A stretch of DNA of 29,519 nucleotides, taken from an uncultured bacterium (lineage in GTDB: Bacteria; Bacteroidota; Bacteroidia; Bacteroidales; Muribaculaceae). The position numbers were made by a program, and so were the translations under genes. This document shows, piece after piece, positions 15,642 to 23,486 of this stretch. Below the pieces are notes generated by a model. It did not search any database. It was not told the origin of the DNA and worked only from the letters and a program-made list of their open reading frames with translations. Location of the stretch: contig CAMHGU010000004.1 in NCBI GenBank assembly GCA_946184715.1, positions 1-29,519 on the forward strand, in the 5' to 3' direction. Every line of letters begins with the position of its first letter. Position 1 is the first letter of the stretch.

Positions 15642-16364
15642 CTAATTCTCTAACTTTGCGTCGATGTCGCGTAGCAGCATTTTGCTTGCGGCTACGTTTT
15701 GTTCGGCCGAGATGCTGAGATTGCAGTATTCACGCGCTTTGTTGTAGTCGCCAGCATCATAGCGTGATTGGGCATAGTGGTAGTAGGCGGGAGCATAGTG
15801 ATTCTCGGCCAATTCGCGCAATGCCGCAGCTCTTTCGTAGCGCCCTGACGATAAGGCTTTTTTGAGTTTGGCCGCATTATCGTCGGTTGCGGGCTCTGAG
15901 CTCTGCTGTTGACGGTCGACTTCGGCTGCAGCCGGTTGCGTCTCTGCGGTTTCCTTTTTTTTATCAATGTGGGTTAGCAGCATTTTGCTTGCTGCTACGT
16001 TCTGCCAGGCCGAGATACTGAGCTTGCAGTATTCACGCGCTTTGTCGTAGTTGCCACCTTCATAGAGTGATTTGGCATAGTGGTAGTAGGCGGGAGCATA
16101 GTGATTCTCGGCCAATTCGTGCAATGCCGCAGCTCTTTCGTAGCGCTCTGACGATAAGGCTTTTTTGAGTTTGGCCGCATTATCGTCGGTTGCGGGCTCT
16201 GCGTTTTGCTGTTGCGCGGTTGCGTTTTGCTTTCGGGCTTCCTCTTGCTGCTTTTGGCCGGCTTCGGCTTGGGAGCGGAGGGTGGCGATGTCGTCGTCGG
16301 CGCTCGCGGCGAGCGGCATCAGCGCTATCGCGGCAAAGAGGATTATTCGGAGTATCGTTTTCAT
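15642..16364 (-). CDS. Exported protein with two copies of the kinase-1 C-terminal module
   Basis: The start at 16364 matches the paralog leader (MKTILRIILFAAIALMPLAA); an ATG three codons upstream (16373) is also in frame. After IATLRSQAEAG the SLR pattern stops. It is replaced by a Gln/Glu/Ala-rich linker (QKQQEEARKQNATAQQQ) and two copies of a module of about 80 residues: KLKKALSSERYERAAALHEL, NHYAPAYYHYAKSLYEGGNY, KAREYCKLSISAWQNVAASK. The same module forms the C-terminus of the kinase at 18638, where it follows a similar Glu/Lys/Gln-rich coiled coil. The module looks TPR-like, two to three helices, with no catalytic residues. A shared module on a secreted protein and on a kinase ectodomain suggests that they bind each other or a common ligand. 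Confidence 0.8.
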   Translation of the reverse strand: MKTILRIILFAAIALMPLAASADDDIATLRSQAEAGQKQQEEARKQNATAQQQNAEPATDDNAAKLKKALSSERYERAAALHELAENHYAPAYYHYAKSLYEGGNYDKAREYCKLSISAWQNVAASKMLLTHIDKKKETAETQPAAAEVDRQQQSSEPATDDNAAKLKKALSSGRYERAAALRELAENHYAPAYYHYAQSRYDAGDYNKAREYCNLSISAEQNVAASKMLLRDIDAKLEN

Positions 16365-16378
16365 AATATTCATAGTGT

Positions 16379-17281
16379 CTAGTCGGTTATGCCAAGAAGC
16401 TTGAGTGTTTCGATTGCGAGTCTATGGCCTTGAATTGCGGCTTTGCGAAGCCATTTTATTCCTTCGTCGAGATCTTCAGCGATGCCCACGCCGAGGCCAT
16501 AGCACGTCCCGAGGTTGTATTGCGCTTCGGCATGCCCTTGCTCAGCGGCTTTGCGATACCATTTTACGGCCTCGGCGGAATCTTGGCTTACTCCAGTGCC
16601 GTTTGCGTAGAAGGCACCCAAGTTGTATTGTGCTTGTGCATAACCCTGCTGAGCAGCTTTGCGGTACCATTTTGCGGCCTCTGCATAATCTTGGTTTGCA
16701 CCAAAACCTTTTTCGTAGCATACCCCGAGGTTATTTTGCGCTTCGGCATGCCCTTGTTCAGCAGCTTTTCGATACCAGTACACCGCTTTAGCATAATCTT
16801 GATTAACGCCATTACCGTGAGTATAGCACAAGCCGAGGTTGTATTGCGCTTGTGCATAATCCTGCTCAGCAGCTTTCCGAAACCATTTTGCGGCCTCGGT
16901 GTAATCTTGTGCGACGCCTAAACTATAGTAATAACAAACACCGAGATTGTATTGCGCTAGTGTGTAACCTTGGTCGGCGGCTTTGCGATACCATTTTACG
17001 GCCTCCGCGGAATCTTGGCTTACACCCGTGCCGTTTGCGTATAAAGCGCCAAGGTTGTATTGCGCTAGTGGGTAACCTTGGTCGGCGGCTTTGCGGTACC
17101 ATTTTGCGGCCTCTGCATAATCTTGGTTTGCACCAAAACCTTTTTCGTGGCATACCCCGAGGTCATTTTGCGCCTCGGCGTTGCCGGCTTCGGCTTGGGC
17201 GCGGAGGGTGGCGATGTCGTCGGCGCTCGCGGCAAAAGCAACTGCCGAAATGGCGAGTATCGTTATCAGTTGTTTTATCAT
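16379..17281 (-). CDS. Exported Sel1-like repeat protein, 300 aa, with internal duplication
   Basis: The leader MIKQLITILAISAVAFAASA differs from the MKTILRILL type, but the mature start (DDIATLRAQAEAG) is the same. Seven SLRs and the cap TLKLLGITD follow. Repeats 1-2 (LGVCHEKGFGANQDYAEAAK, LGALYANGTGVSQDSAEAVK) recur almost unchanged as repeats 5-6, a four-repeat period of 432 bases. This indicates a recent block duplication or gene conversion. Predicted periplasmic scaffold. It lies 12 bases after the 17294 gene and 14 bases before the modular protein gene. Confidence 0.87.
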   Translation of the reverse strand: MIKQLITILAISAVAFAASADDIATLRAQAEAGNAEAQNDLGVCHEKGFGANQDYAEAAKWYRKAADQGYPLAQYNLGALYANGTGVSQDSAEAVKWYRKAADQGYTLAQYNLGVCYYYSLGVAQDYTEAAKWFRKAAEQDYAQAQYNLGLCYTHGNGVNQDYAKAVYWYRKAAEQGHAEAQNNLGVCYEKGFGANQDYAEAAKWYRKAAQQGYAQAQYNLGAFYANGTGVSQDSAEAVKWYRKAAEQGHAEAQYNLGTCYGLGVGIAEDLDEGIKWLRKAAIQGHRLAIETLKLLGITD

Positions 17282-17293
17282 AAGTGTTTTTGA

Positions 17294-18412
17294 TTAGCGA
17301 TTAATATATTTATTTTTCAGGGCGTTGATTGCATCTTTATCTCCTTGTTCGGCGGCTTTAGTTATCAATTCCAACGCCTTTTCTGTATCTTGTTTTACCC
17401 CGTCTCCATTGTAATAGCAAGCGCCGAGATTATATTGTGCTCGGGCATAACCCTGCTCGGCGGCTTTGCTCCACCAGTACACCGCAGTCTCGGAATCTTG
17501 CTTTACGCCCCAGCCATAGATATAGCATTGCCCAAGGTGGCATTGCGCGCTGGCATTTCCTTGCCCGGCGGCTTTAGTGAACCACTTCACAGCTTCAGAG
17601 TAATCTTGCTTTACGCCTTTACCAATTAAATAGCAGCCTCCAAGCTCTTCTTGGGAAGCGGCATCTCCTTGCTTTGCACGCTGGAGTATGTTCTCTAATA
17701 TCTCAGCGTAGTCTTTCTCAGCACCTTCGCTGACTACAATGCCAAGTTGTTTCAGCTCATACAATGCCTGTTGACTACCTTGAAGTGCCGCTTTCTTGTA
17801 GTATTCGATGGCTTTCTCAACATTTTTATCCACGTACATTCCATATCGGTAGAAATGACCGAGACTCCATTGCGCTGCCGGATTTCCTAATTCGGCTGCT
17901 TTTTGGTAGATTTTGACAGCTTCTTGTGGGTCAGTGTTAACTCCGTACCCGTGTTCATAGCAATGCGCTAATCGGCAAAGCGCTTGGGCATTACCTTGCT
18001 CAGCAGCTTTGCGATACCATTTTACGGCCTCCGCGTAGTCTTTGGGCTTTCCTTTGGCATATTCATAACAGAGACCTAAATCAAATTCGCCTTCATGGTT
18101 ACCGTTCATAGCCGATTTTTCAGCCCAAAATGCGGCGAGGTCATCCGACTTTGGAGTGCCTAAGCCTTGGCGGCATAGAATTGCCATATAAAATTGAGCT
18201 TCGGCATTGTCGGCGATGGCGGCAAGCTGATACCATTTGAAGGCATCATCGAAAGCGTTGTTGCTGTAGTAGTAGAATCCGAGCCTGCACTGCGCCTGGG
18301 CGTCGCCGGCTTCGGCTTGGGCACGGAGGGTGGCGATGCCGTCGTCGGCAACCGCCGCGAGCGGCATCAGCGCTATCGAGGCGTAGAGCAGTATTCGTAA
18401 TATCGTTTTCAT
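17294..18412 (-). CDS. Exported Sel1-like repeat protein, 372 aa, apparent fusion
   Basis: This is the first gene of the array in transcription order. The leader MKTILRILLYASIALMPLAA ends at AVA. Repeat 1 is shortened (FYYYSNNAFDDAFKWYQLA). After about six repeats there is an internal cap-like element (ALYELKQLGIVVSEGAEKDY), which elsewhere in the array occurs only at the C-terminus. Three more SLRs follow and the protein ends ALKNKYINR. This looks like two SLR proteins joined end to end. Other repeats are regular (LGQCYIYGWGVKQDSETAVY). A 225-base gap separates it from the kinase gene upstream, so its promoter or a processing site should lie there. Confidence 0.86.
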   Translation of the reverse strand: MKTILRILLYASIALMPLAAVADDGIATLRAQAEAGDAQAQCRLGFYYYSNNAFDDAFKWYQLAAIADNAEAQFYMAILCRQGLGTPKSDDLAAFWAEKSAMNGNHEGEFDLGLCYEYAKGKPKDYAEAVKWYRKAAEQGNAQALCRLAHCYEHGYGVNTDPQEAVKIYQKAAELGNPAAQWSLGHFYRYGMYVDKNVEKAIEYYKKAALQGSQQALYELKQLGIVVSEGAEKDYAEILENILQRAKQGDAASQEELGGCYLIGKGVKQDYSEAVKWFTKAAGQGNASAQCHLGQCYIYGWGVKQDSETAVYWWSKAAEQGYARAQYNLGACYYNGDGVKQDTEKALELITKAAEQGDKDAINALKNKYINR

Positions 18413-18459
18413 AGTGATGATTTATTAATGCATTCTTTTTTATGGTGGTTACGATTGGT

Positions 18460-18560
18460 GTGCAACCTCTTCGAGGTAGCACCACAAGGGGGCGCCGTGT
18501 CCCCCACATAGCCGCTGCGCGTCAATGTGGGGCTAACCGTTTGCGACCTTTTCAAGGTCG
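18460..18560. repeat. Cluster of three hairpins in the SLR/kinase gap
   Basis: Three inverted repeats lie within 101 bases. GTGCAACCTC (18460-18469) pairs with GAGGTAGCAC (18473-18482), with one mismatch. CCCCACAT (18502-18509) pairs with ATGTGGGG (18525-18532). CGACCTT (18544-18550) pairs with AAGGTCG (18554-18560) over a 3-base loop. The outer two have related sequence. This resembles a REP/BIME-like mobile palindromic element. It could also attenuate or stabilise the transcript between the kinase genes and the SLR array. No T-run follows on the - strand. Confidence 0.55.
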
Positions 18561-18637
18561 TTGCCTCTGCCTGTGATAGGTGATTGGATTGCCGCATTTT
18601 TCTACTTTAGATACTTGAGTTATGCCGAGCCTATCGT

Positions 18638-21022
18638 TCAAGGCAGCTTTTGATTGATCTTGTTTATCAGCTCTTTGCTCGCTGCTACGTTCTGCCCGGC
18701 CGAGATACTGAGGCTGCAGTATTCTCGCGCTTTGTTGTAGTTGCCGCCTTCATAGAGTGATTTGGCATAGGGGTAGTAGGCGGGAGCGTAATGATTGTCG
18801 GCCAATTCTTTCAAAGCCGCAGCTCTTTCGTAGCGTCCTGCCGACAAGGCTTTTTTTAGCTTGGCCGCAGGGGTGTTTGAAGCAGCCTCATTCTGCTTGC
18901 GTTGCTCTTCGGCTTTGCGGGCCTCCTCTTGCTTGCGTTGCTCTTCGGCCTTGCGGGCCTCTTCTTGCTTGCGCTTCTCTTCGGCTTTGCGGGCCTCTTC
19001 TTGCTTGCGCTTCTCTTCGGCCTTGCGGGCTTCTTCGGCTTTCTTGTCGGCCTCCTGCTGCTTTTGGTCGGCTTCGGCGGCTGACTGTTGTGGCACGGTG
19101 GTCTCCTCTTGCGGGGCTGTGGCTACGGAATCGACATTATATACATCTTCGGGGACACCGAAATTCTCGGCCCATATTTTGTACACTTGCTCGAGCGCGG
19201 CAAACTTGCCGTCGGTGCGGCTGTTGATCATCGCCGGAGCGTCGTCGGGGGCTAAGAATTTGGTGCGGGCGAAATAGCCGGCGAAGCGTTCCACAAGTAA
19301 ATTCTTATCCTTACGGTCAGTGTCGATTTTGGCTACTATATTGGAATATACGATAGCCATATCGGCCGATTCTTCGGCGGTTACATTGTAGCCGTGCTCG
19401 CTGAAGAATTGATCGGCAGCTTTGATAATCACCTCTACATCGTCGGTGCTTTCGGAGAGGAGGCGCAGCTTCGATGAGCTTTGGGCAGCGGTCGCGACGA
19501 GCTCGCTATCATCCGTCTGGCGGTCGCAGTGGCGTACCAATTGTGTGGTGCCGTAGATGAGCAGGGCGGCCGCGGCGGCGATGGCGAGGGGCTTCCAGGC
19601 CTTGATTGCTATGGGCTTGACCGCGGCGATGATTTTGGCTATGGGGGAGGGCTTGGTCGTGGGCTTGCGGATGAGGTAGCGGGTGCCGTTGGCGTTGGTG
19701 GTGATGACGCCGTCGCCGGCTGCCGTGGCGTCATCTACCATCTTGATGAAGGCGAATACTTCGGCGGGCGGGAACGGGCCTGTGGAATGATTGAAGTGGT
19801 TCAGCCACCGGTCGGTTTCGGGGAGGAAGATTCCGTCGTCGGCGCGCTGGCTGCCTTTGATGTAAAGCTCGTCGATGACTACGGCGCCTTGGATGGTGTC
19901 GGTGGCTTTGCCGCCGCGGGGCTGTCGTGGCAGGGCGCCGTCGATGGCTCCGGCCGAGGCGGGAATGGCTCGGTAGCGGATGCTGCAGTCGGTCTCGCCG
20001 GTGACTTCGAGGATGCGGAAGGCACCCTCGGGGGTGCTGAGCACATAGCCGAGGGGGAGGGTGTAGGTGGTGCGCAGCTCGGAGAGGAAGGCGGCCACGG
20101 TGGGGGTGCGCCGCTCCTTCATCCGGTTGAGGGCGTGGACGATGGCCGCGCGGGTGCGGGCGCTGACGCTCTCGGGGAGGTTCTGCTCGATAATCTCGGG
20201 CGTGATGTCGAACGACTTGGGCGGCTGCTTGCCCGAGAGCAGGAAGTAGAGCGTGGCGCCGAGGGCATAGACGTCGATCTCGGGGGCGAAGGTGGTGATG
20301 TCGGTGTACTGTTCCATAGGAGCGTAGCCATCGGTGGCGCCCTTAGCGACAAGGTTGGAGGTGGGCTTGCCCTTCTTGTCGAAGTGCTTGGCGATACCGA
20401 AGTCGATGAGCACGGGGTGCTGCGAGCCGTCGTCCTCGTTCTTCATCACGATGTTGTCGGGCTTGATGTCGAGGTGGAGCAGGTGCTTCTCGTGGAGCAG
20501 GGCCACGGCCTTGGCTATGGGGATAAGGAGCGAGAGGGCGATGCCTTCGGAGAGGGCGCCGTTGTGCTTCACGCGGCGCTCGAGGTCGCCGCCGTCGAGG
20601 TACTCCATAGCGTAATAGGCGGTGTCGTTGGCCTCAAACACCTCATCGACATACACGATGTTGGCCGAGAGGCCGCTGATCTCCTTGAGACGCTTGGCCT
20701 CGGTGAGGAAATCCTTGAGGCCGGTGTTCATCTCGGTGGTCATATTGGGGGCAAAACGCATCGTGGTGCCGTTGTCGCCGCGGAAGCAGCCTTTCTTGAA
20801 GTACTCCTTGATGGCGAAGGTGCGGCTGATGTAGCCGTCGGCGGTCTTGACGGGCGCGGTGGCGCGATATGCGATGCCGAAGCCTCCGGCGCCGAGCACG
20901 CCCTGAATGGTGTACTGCCGTTTGCCGGTCACGAGCACCGAGCCGTCGGGCAACGCGCCGCTGATGAGCTCGCGCTTCGCGGCGTCGAGATTCACCTGCT
21001 TATTTATGATAGTTACGCTCAT
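18638..21022 (-). CDS. Transmembrane Ser/Thr kinase 1 (coiled-coil sensor), 794 aa
   Basis: A Hanks-type kinase fills residues 35-320: glycine loop GAGGFG (44-49), K72 in FAIKEYF, catalytic loop HLDIKPDN (D185, N190), DFG at 207-209 and APME (234-237) in place of APE. All catalytic residues are present. HLD instead of HRD makes it a non-RD kinase. An unnamed cytoplasmic domain (about 330-455) links to one transmembrane helix (about 478-496, LAIAAAAALLIY). The outer part has a helical region, a Glu/Lys/Arg/Gln-rich coiled coil from four tandem 12-residue units, and a TPR-like module (KALSAGRYERAAALKELADN) shared with the secreted protein at 15642. Residues 1-410 are identical to kinase 2. It probably senses a periplasmic signal and phosphorylates cytoplasmic targets read by the FHA proteins. 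Confidence 0.9.
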   Translation of the reverse strand: MSVTIINKQVNLDAAKRELISGALPDGSVLVTGKRQYTIQGVLGAGGFGIAYRATAPVKTADGYISRTFAIKEYFKKGCFRGDNGTTMRFAPNMTTEMNTGLKDFLTEAKRLKEISGLSANIVYVDEVFEANDTAYYAMEYLDGGDLERRVKHNGALSEGIALSLLIPIAKAVALLHEKHLLHLDIKPDNIVMKNEDDGSQHPVLIDFGIAKHFDKKGKPTSNLVAKGATDGYAPMEQYTDITTFAPEIDVYALGATLYFLLSGKQPPKSFDITPEIIEQNLPESVSARTRAAIVHALNRMKERRTPTVAAFLSELRTTYTLPLGYVLSTPEGAFRILEVTGETDCSIRYRAIPASAGAIDGALPRQPRGGKATDTIQGAVVIDELYIKGSQRADDGIFLPETDRWLNHFNHSTGPFPPAEVFAFIKMVDDATAAGDGVITTNANGTRYLIRKPTTKPSPIAKIIAAVKPIAIKAWKPLAIAAAAALLIYGTTQLVRHCDRQTDDSELVATAAQSSSKLRLLSESTDDVEVIIKAADQFFSEHGYNVTAEESADMAIVYSNIVAKIDTDRKDKNLLVERFAGYFARTKFLAPDDAPAMINSRTDGKFAALEQVYKIWAENFGVPEDVYNVDSVATAPQEETTVPQQSAAEADQKQQEADKKAEEARKAEEKRKQEEARKAEEKRKQEEARKAEEQRKQEEARKAEEQRKQNEAASNTPAAKLKKALSAGRYERAAALKELADNHYAPAYYPYAKSLYEGGNYNKAREYCSLSISAGQNVAASKELINKINQKLP
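18895..19038 (-). repeat. 36-bp tandem repeat (4 units) encoding the kinase coiled coil
   Basis: Units begin at 18895, 18931, 18967 and 19003 with GCTTGCG on the + strand. Each codes for KAEE(K/Q)RKQEEAR-type residues. Near-identical units make it prone to length change in frame, so it is a candidate variable-number repeat. Confidence 0.85.
19793..21022 (-). repeat. 1230-bp duplicated kinase segment, copy 1
   Basis: Codons 1-410 of kinase 1. The translations of both copies are identical here, and I found no base difference from 22235-23464 by eye (offset 2442). Identity stops just outside the start codon on one side and at the N411/D411 difference on the other, after which scattered changes begin. 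Confidence 0.85.
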
Positions 21023-21049
21023 ATAGCTATATAATTGATAATTAAAAGT

Positions 21050-23464
21050 TTACATTTTCACGCCAAGGCGCTTCAGCGCATCAATGGCATATTCATCATT
21101 TTGCTCGGCAGCTTTTTTATACCACTCGATAGCCTTAGCCTTATCTTTGGTCACACTCAGGCCATCTTCGTAGCAGCAGCCAAGATTGTATTGTGCCCAG
21201 GCATAACCTTGCTCAGCGGCTTTAGTGTACCACTCAACCGTTTTTTTGTAACTTTGTTTCACACCTATGCCATCTTTGTAGCAGCAGCCAAGATTGTATT
21301 GCGCATTGGCATGACCTTGCTCAGCTGCTTTAGTTAGCCACTCCACATACTTCTGGACGTCTCGTTTTACACCCTCTCCGTTTATATAGCAACAGCTGAG
21401 GTAGAATTGTGCATCGGCGTCGCCTTGTTCGGCGGCTTTAGTGTACCACTCTACGGCTTTCTGTGTGTCTTTTTTAACCCCTTCTCCATACTGATGGCAA
21501 ATACCGAGTTGACGCTGTGCTGCAGCAAGACCTTGCTCAGCGGCTTTAGTAAGCCACTCTACGGCTTGACTGAAGTTTCCTTCTACTCCGTTTCCACGGT
21601 AATAGCAAACGCCGAGACAGTATTGCGCAGCATCGTAACCTTGGTCGGCGGCTTTGCCATACCACTTTACAGCCTCTGTATAATCCTGTTTTAAACCTTG
21701 ACCAAACTCGTAGCAAAGACCAAGGTTGGTTTGCGCTTTTGCATAACCTTGCTCGGCGGCTTTCTTGAACCATTTTACAGCCTCAGCATAATCTTGTTTT
21801 ACTCCCAGGCCTTCACAATAGCAATGCCCGAGGCCATTTTGCGCTTCGGCATTTCCCTGCTCGGCTGTTAATTTAAATAACTCAACGGCTTTAGAGTAAT
21901 CCTCTTTATCGTAGTACATTTTGGCAAGTGAAACTTGTTTGGCAATGGACTCATTGGAGCTGCTCGTTAGCGAATGGACAGCAAAAGTTACACCACCGAC
22001 AATTATCGCTGCGATTGCGGCTACTATGCCCACTTTTTTCCATTTGCGGCCTATGCCTGTAATCGAGCTTGTGATTTTGGCCGCGGGGGAGGGCTTGGCG
22101 GTGGGCTTGCGGATTAGGTAGCGGGTGCCGTTGGCGTTGGCGGTGATGACGCCGTCGCCGGCTGCCGTGGCGTCGTCGACCATCTTGATGAAGGCGAATA
22201 CTTCGGGTGGCGGGAACGGGCCTGTGGAATGATCGAAGTGGTTCAGCCACCGGTCGGTTTCGGGGAGGAAGATTCCGTCGTCGGCGCGCTGGCTGCCTTT
22301 GATGTAAAGCTCGTCGATGACTACGGCGCCTTGGATGGTGTCGGTGGCTTTGCCGCCGCGGGGCTGTCGTGGCAGGGCGCCGTCGATGGCTCCGGCCGAG
22401 GCGGGAATGGCTCGGTAGCGGATGCTGCAGTCGGTCTCGCCGGTGACTTCGAGGATGCGGAAGGCACCCTCGGGGGTGCTGAGCACATAGCCGAGGGGGA
22501 GGGTGTAGGTGGTGCGCAGCTCGGAGAGGAAGGCGGCCACGGTGGGGGTGCGCCGCTCCTTCATCCGGTTGAGGGCGTGGACGATGGCCGCGCGGGTGCG
22601 GGCGCTGACGCTCTCGGGGAGGTTCTGCTCGATAATCTCGGGCGTGATGTCGAACGACTTGGGCGGCTGCTTGCCCGAGAGCAGGAAGTAGAGCGTGGCG
22701 CCGAGGGCATAGACGTCGATCTCGGGGGCGAAGGTGGTGATGTCGGTGTACTGTTCCATAGGAGCGTAGCCATCGGTGGCGCCCTTAGCGACAAGGTTGG
22801 AGGTGGGCTTGCCCTTCTTGTCGAAGTGCTTGGCGATACCGAAGTCGATGAGCACGGGGTGCTGCGAGCCGTCGTCCTCGTTCTTCATCACGATGTTGTC
22901 GGGCTTGATGTCGAGGTGGAGCAGGTGCTTCTCGTGGAGCAGGGCCACGGCCTTGGCTATGGGGATAAGGAGCGAGAGGGCGATGCCTTCGGAGAGGGCG
23001 CCGTTGTGCTTCACGCGGCGCTCGAGGTCGCCGCCGTCGAGGTACTCCATAGCGTAATAGGCGGTGTCGTTGGCCTCAAACACCTCATCGACATACACGA
23101 TGTTGGCCGAGAGGCCGCTGATCTCCTTGAGACGCTTGGCCTCGGTGAGGAAATCCTTGAGGCCGGTGTTCATCTCGGTGGTCATATTGGGGGCAAAACG
23201 CATCGTGGTGCCGTTGTCGCCGCGGAAGCAGCCTTTCTTGAAGTACTCCTTGATGGCGAAGGTGCGGCTGATGTAGCCGTCGGCGGTCTTGACGGGCGCG
23301 GTGGCGCGATATGCGATGCCGAAGCCTCCGGCGCCGAGCACGCCCTGAATGGTGTACTGCCGTTTGCCGGTCACGAGCACCGAGCCGTCGGGCAACGCGC
23401 CGCTGATGAGCTCGCGCTTCGCGGCGTCGAGATTCACCTGCTTATTTATGATAGTTACGCTCAT
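21050..23464 (-). CDS. Transmembrane Ser/Thr kinase 2 (Sel1 ectodomain), 804 aa
   Basis: Its cytoplasmic half is the same as kinase 1 (identical residues 1-410, including K72, D185, N190 and D207), followed by the same unnamed linker domain with a few substitutions. The transmembrane helix at about 478-498 (VGIVAAIAAIIVGGVTFAV) is different. The outer part (about 508-804) is eight SLR hairpins, for example LGLCYEFGQGLKQDYTEAVK and LGCCYKDGIGVKQSYKKTVE, ending in the cap ALKRLGVKM, close to the ALKRLGITD of array proteins. The periplasmic sensor is therefore an SLR-array-type domain grafted to a kinase. Many repeats contain CC pairs. It lies 27 bases before kinase 1 and 22 bases after the PP2C gene, in the same direction. 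Confidence 0.92.
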   Translation of the reverse strand: MSVTIINKQVNLDAAKRELISGALPDGSVLVTGKRQYTIQGVLGAGGFGIAYRATAPVKTADGYISRTFAIKEYFKKGCFRGDNGTTMRFAPNMTTEMNTGLKDFLTEAKRLKEISGLSANIVYVDEVFEANDTAYYAMEYLDGGDLERRVKHNGALSEGIALSLLIPIAKAVALLHEKHLLHLDIKPDNIVMKNEDDGSQHPVLIDFGIAKHFDKKGKPTSNLVAKGATDGYAPMEQYTDITTFAPEIDVYALGATLYFLLSGKQPPKSFDITPEIIEQNLPESVSARTRAAIVHALNRMKERRTPTVAAFLSELRTTYTLPLGYVLSTPEGAFRILEVTGETDCSIRYRAIPASAGAIDGALPRQPRGGKATDTIQGAVVIDELYIKGSQRADDGIFLPETDRWLNHFDHSTGPFPPPEVFAFIKMVDDATAAGDGVITANANGTRYLIRKPTAKPSPAAKITSSITGIGRKWKKVGIVAAIAAIIVGGVTFAVHSLTSSSNESIAKQVSLAKMYYDKEDYSKAVELFKLTAEQGNAEAQNGLGHCYCEGLGVKQDYAEAVKWFKKAAEQGYAKAQTNLGLCYEFGQGLKQDYTEAVKWYGKAADQGYDAAQYCLGVCYYRGNGVEGNFSQAVEWLTKAAEQGLAAAQRQLGICHQYGEGVKKDTQKAVEWYTKAAEQGDADAQFYLSCCYINGEGVKRDVQKYVEWLTKAAEQGHANAQYNLGCCYKDGIGVKQSYKKTVEWYTKAAEQGYAWAQYNLGCCYEDGLSVTKDKAKAIEWYKKAAEQNDEYAIDALKRLGVKM
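22235..23464 (-). repeat. 1230-bp duplicated kinase segment, copy 2
   Basis: Codons 1-410 of kinase 2, the partner of 19793-21022. Such near-identity between adjacent genes points to very recent duplication or continuing gene conversion. Confidence 0.85.
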
Positions 23465-23486
23465 ACTGTAATGTGCTGGTTAATTA

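Noticed and set aside
8681..17281. SLR proteins as lipoproteins because of Cys in the leader (RILLCAA)
   Set aside because: The residues before Cys do not fit a lipobox, the Cys is inside the hydrophobic core, and a good signal peptidase I site (ASA-DD) follows.
8681..18412. Periodic DNA repeats that might suggest CRISPR
   Set aside because: The period is 108 bases, lies in coding frame and reflects 36-residue SLRs. Units vary at third positions and there are no short identical repeats with unique spacers.
19481..21034. Long + strand open frame (517 codons), with a near-copy at 22229-23494, both Gly/Val/Glu-rich
   Set aside because: It lies antisense to the kinase genes, whose catalytic motifs are unmistakable. 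The open frame results from GC-rich third codon positions, and the two copies exist only because the kinase is duplicated.
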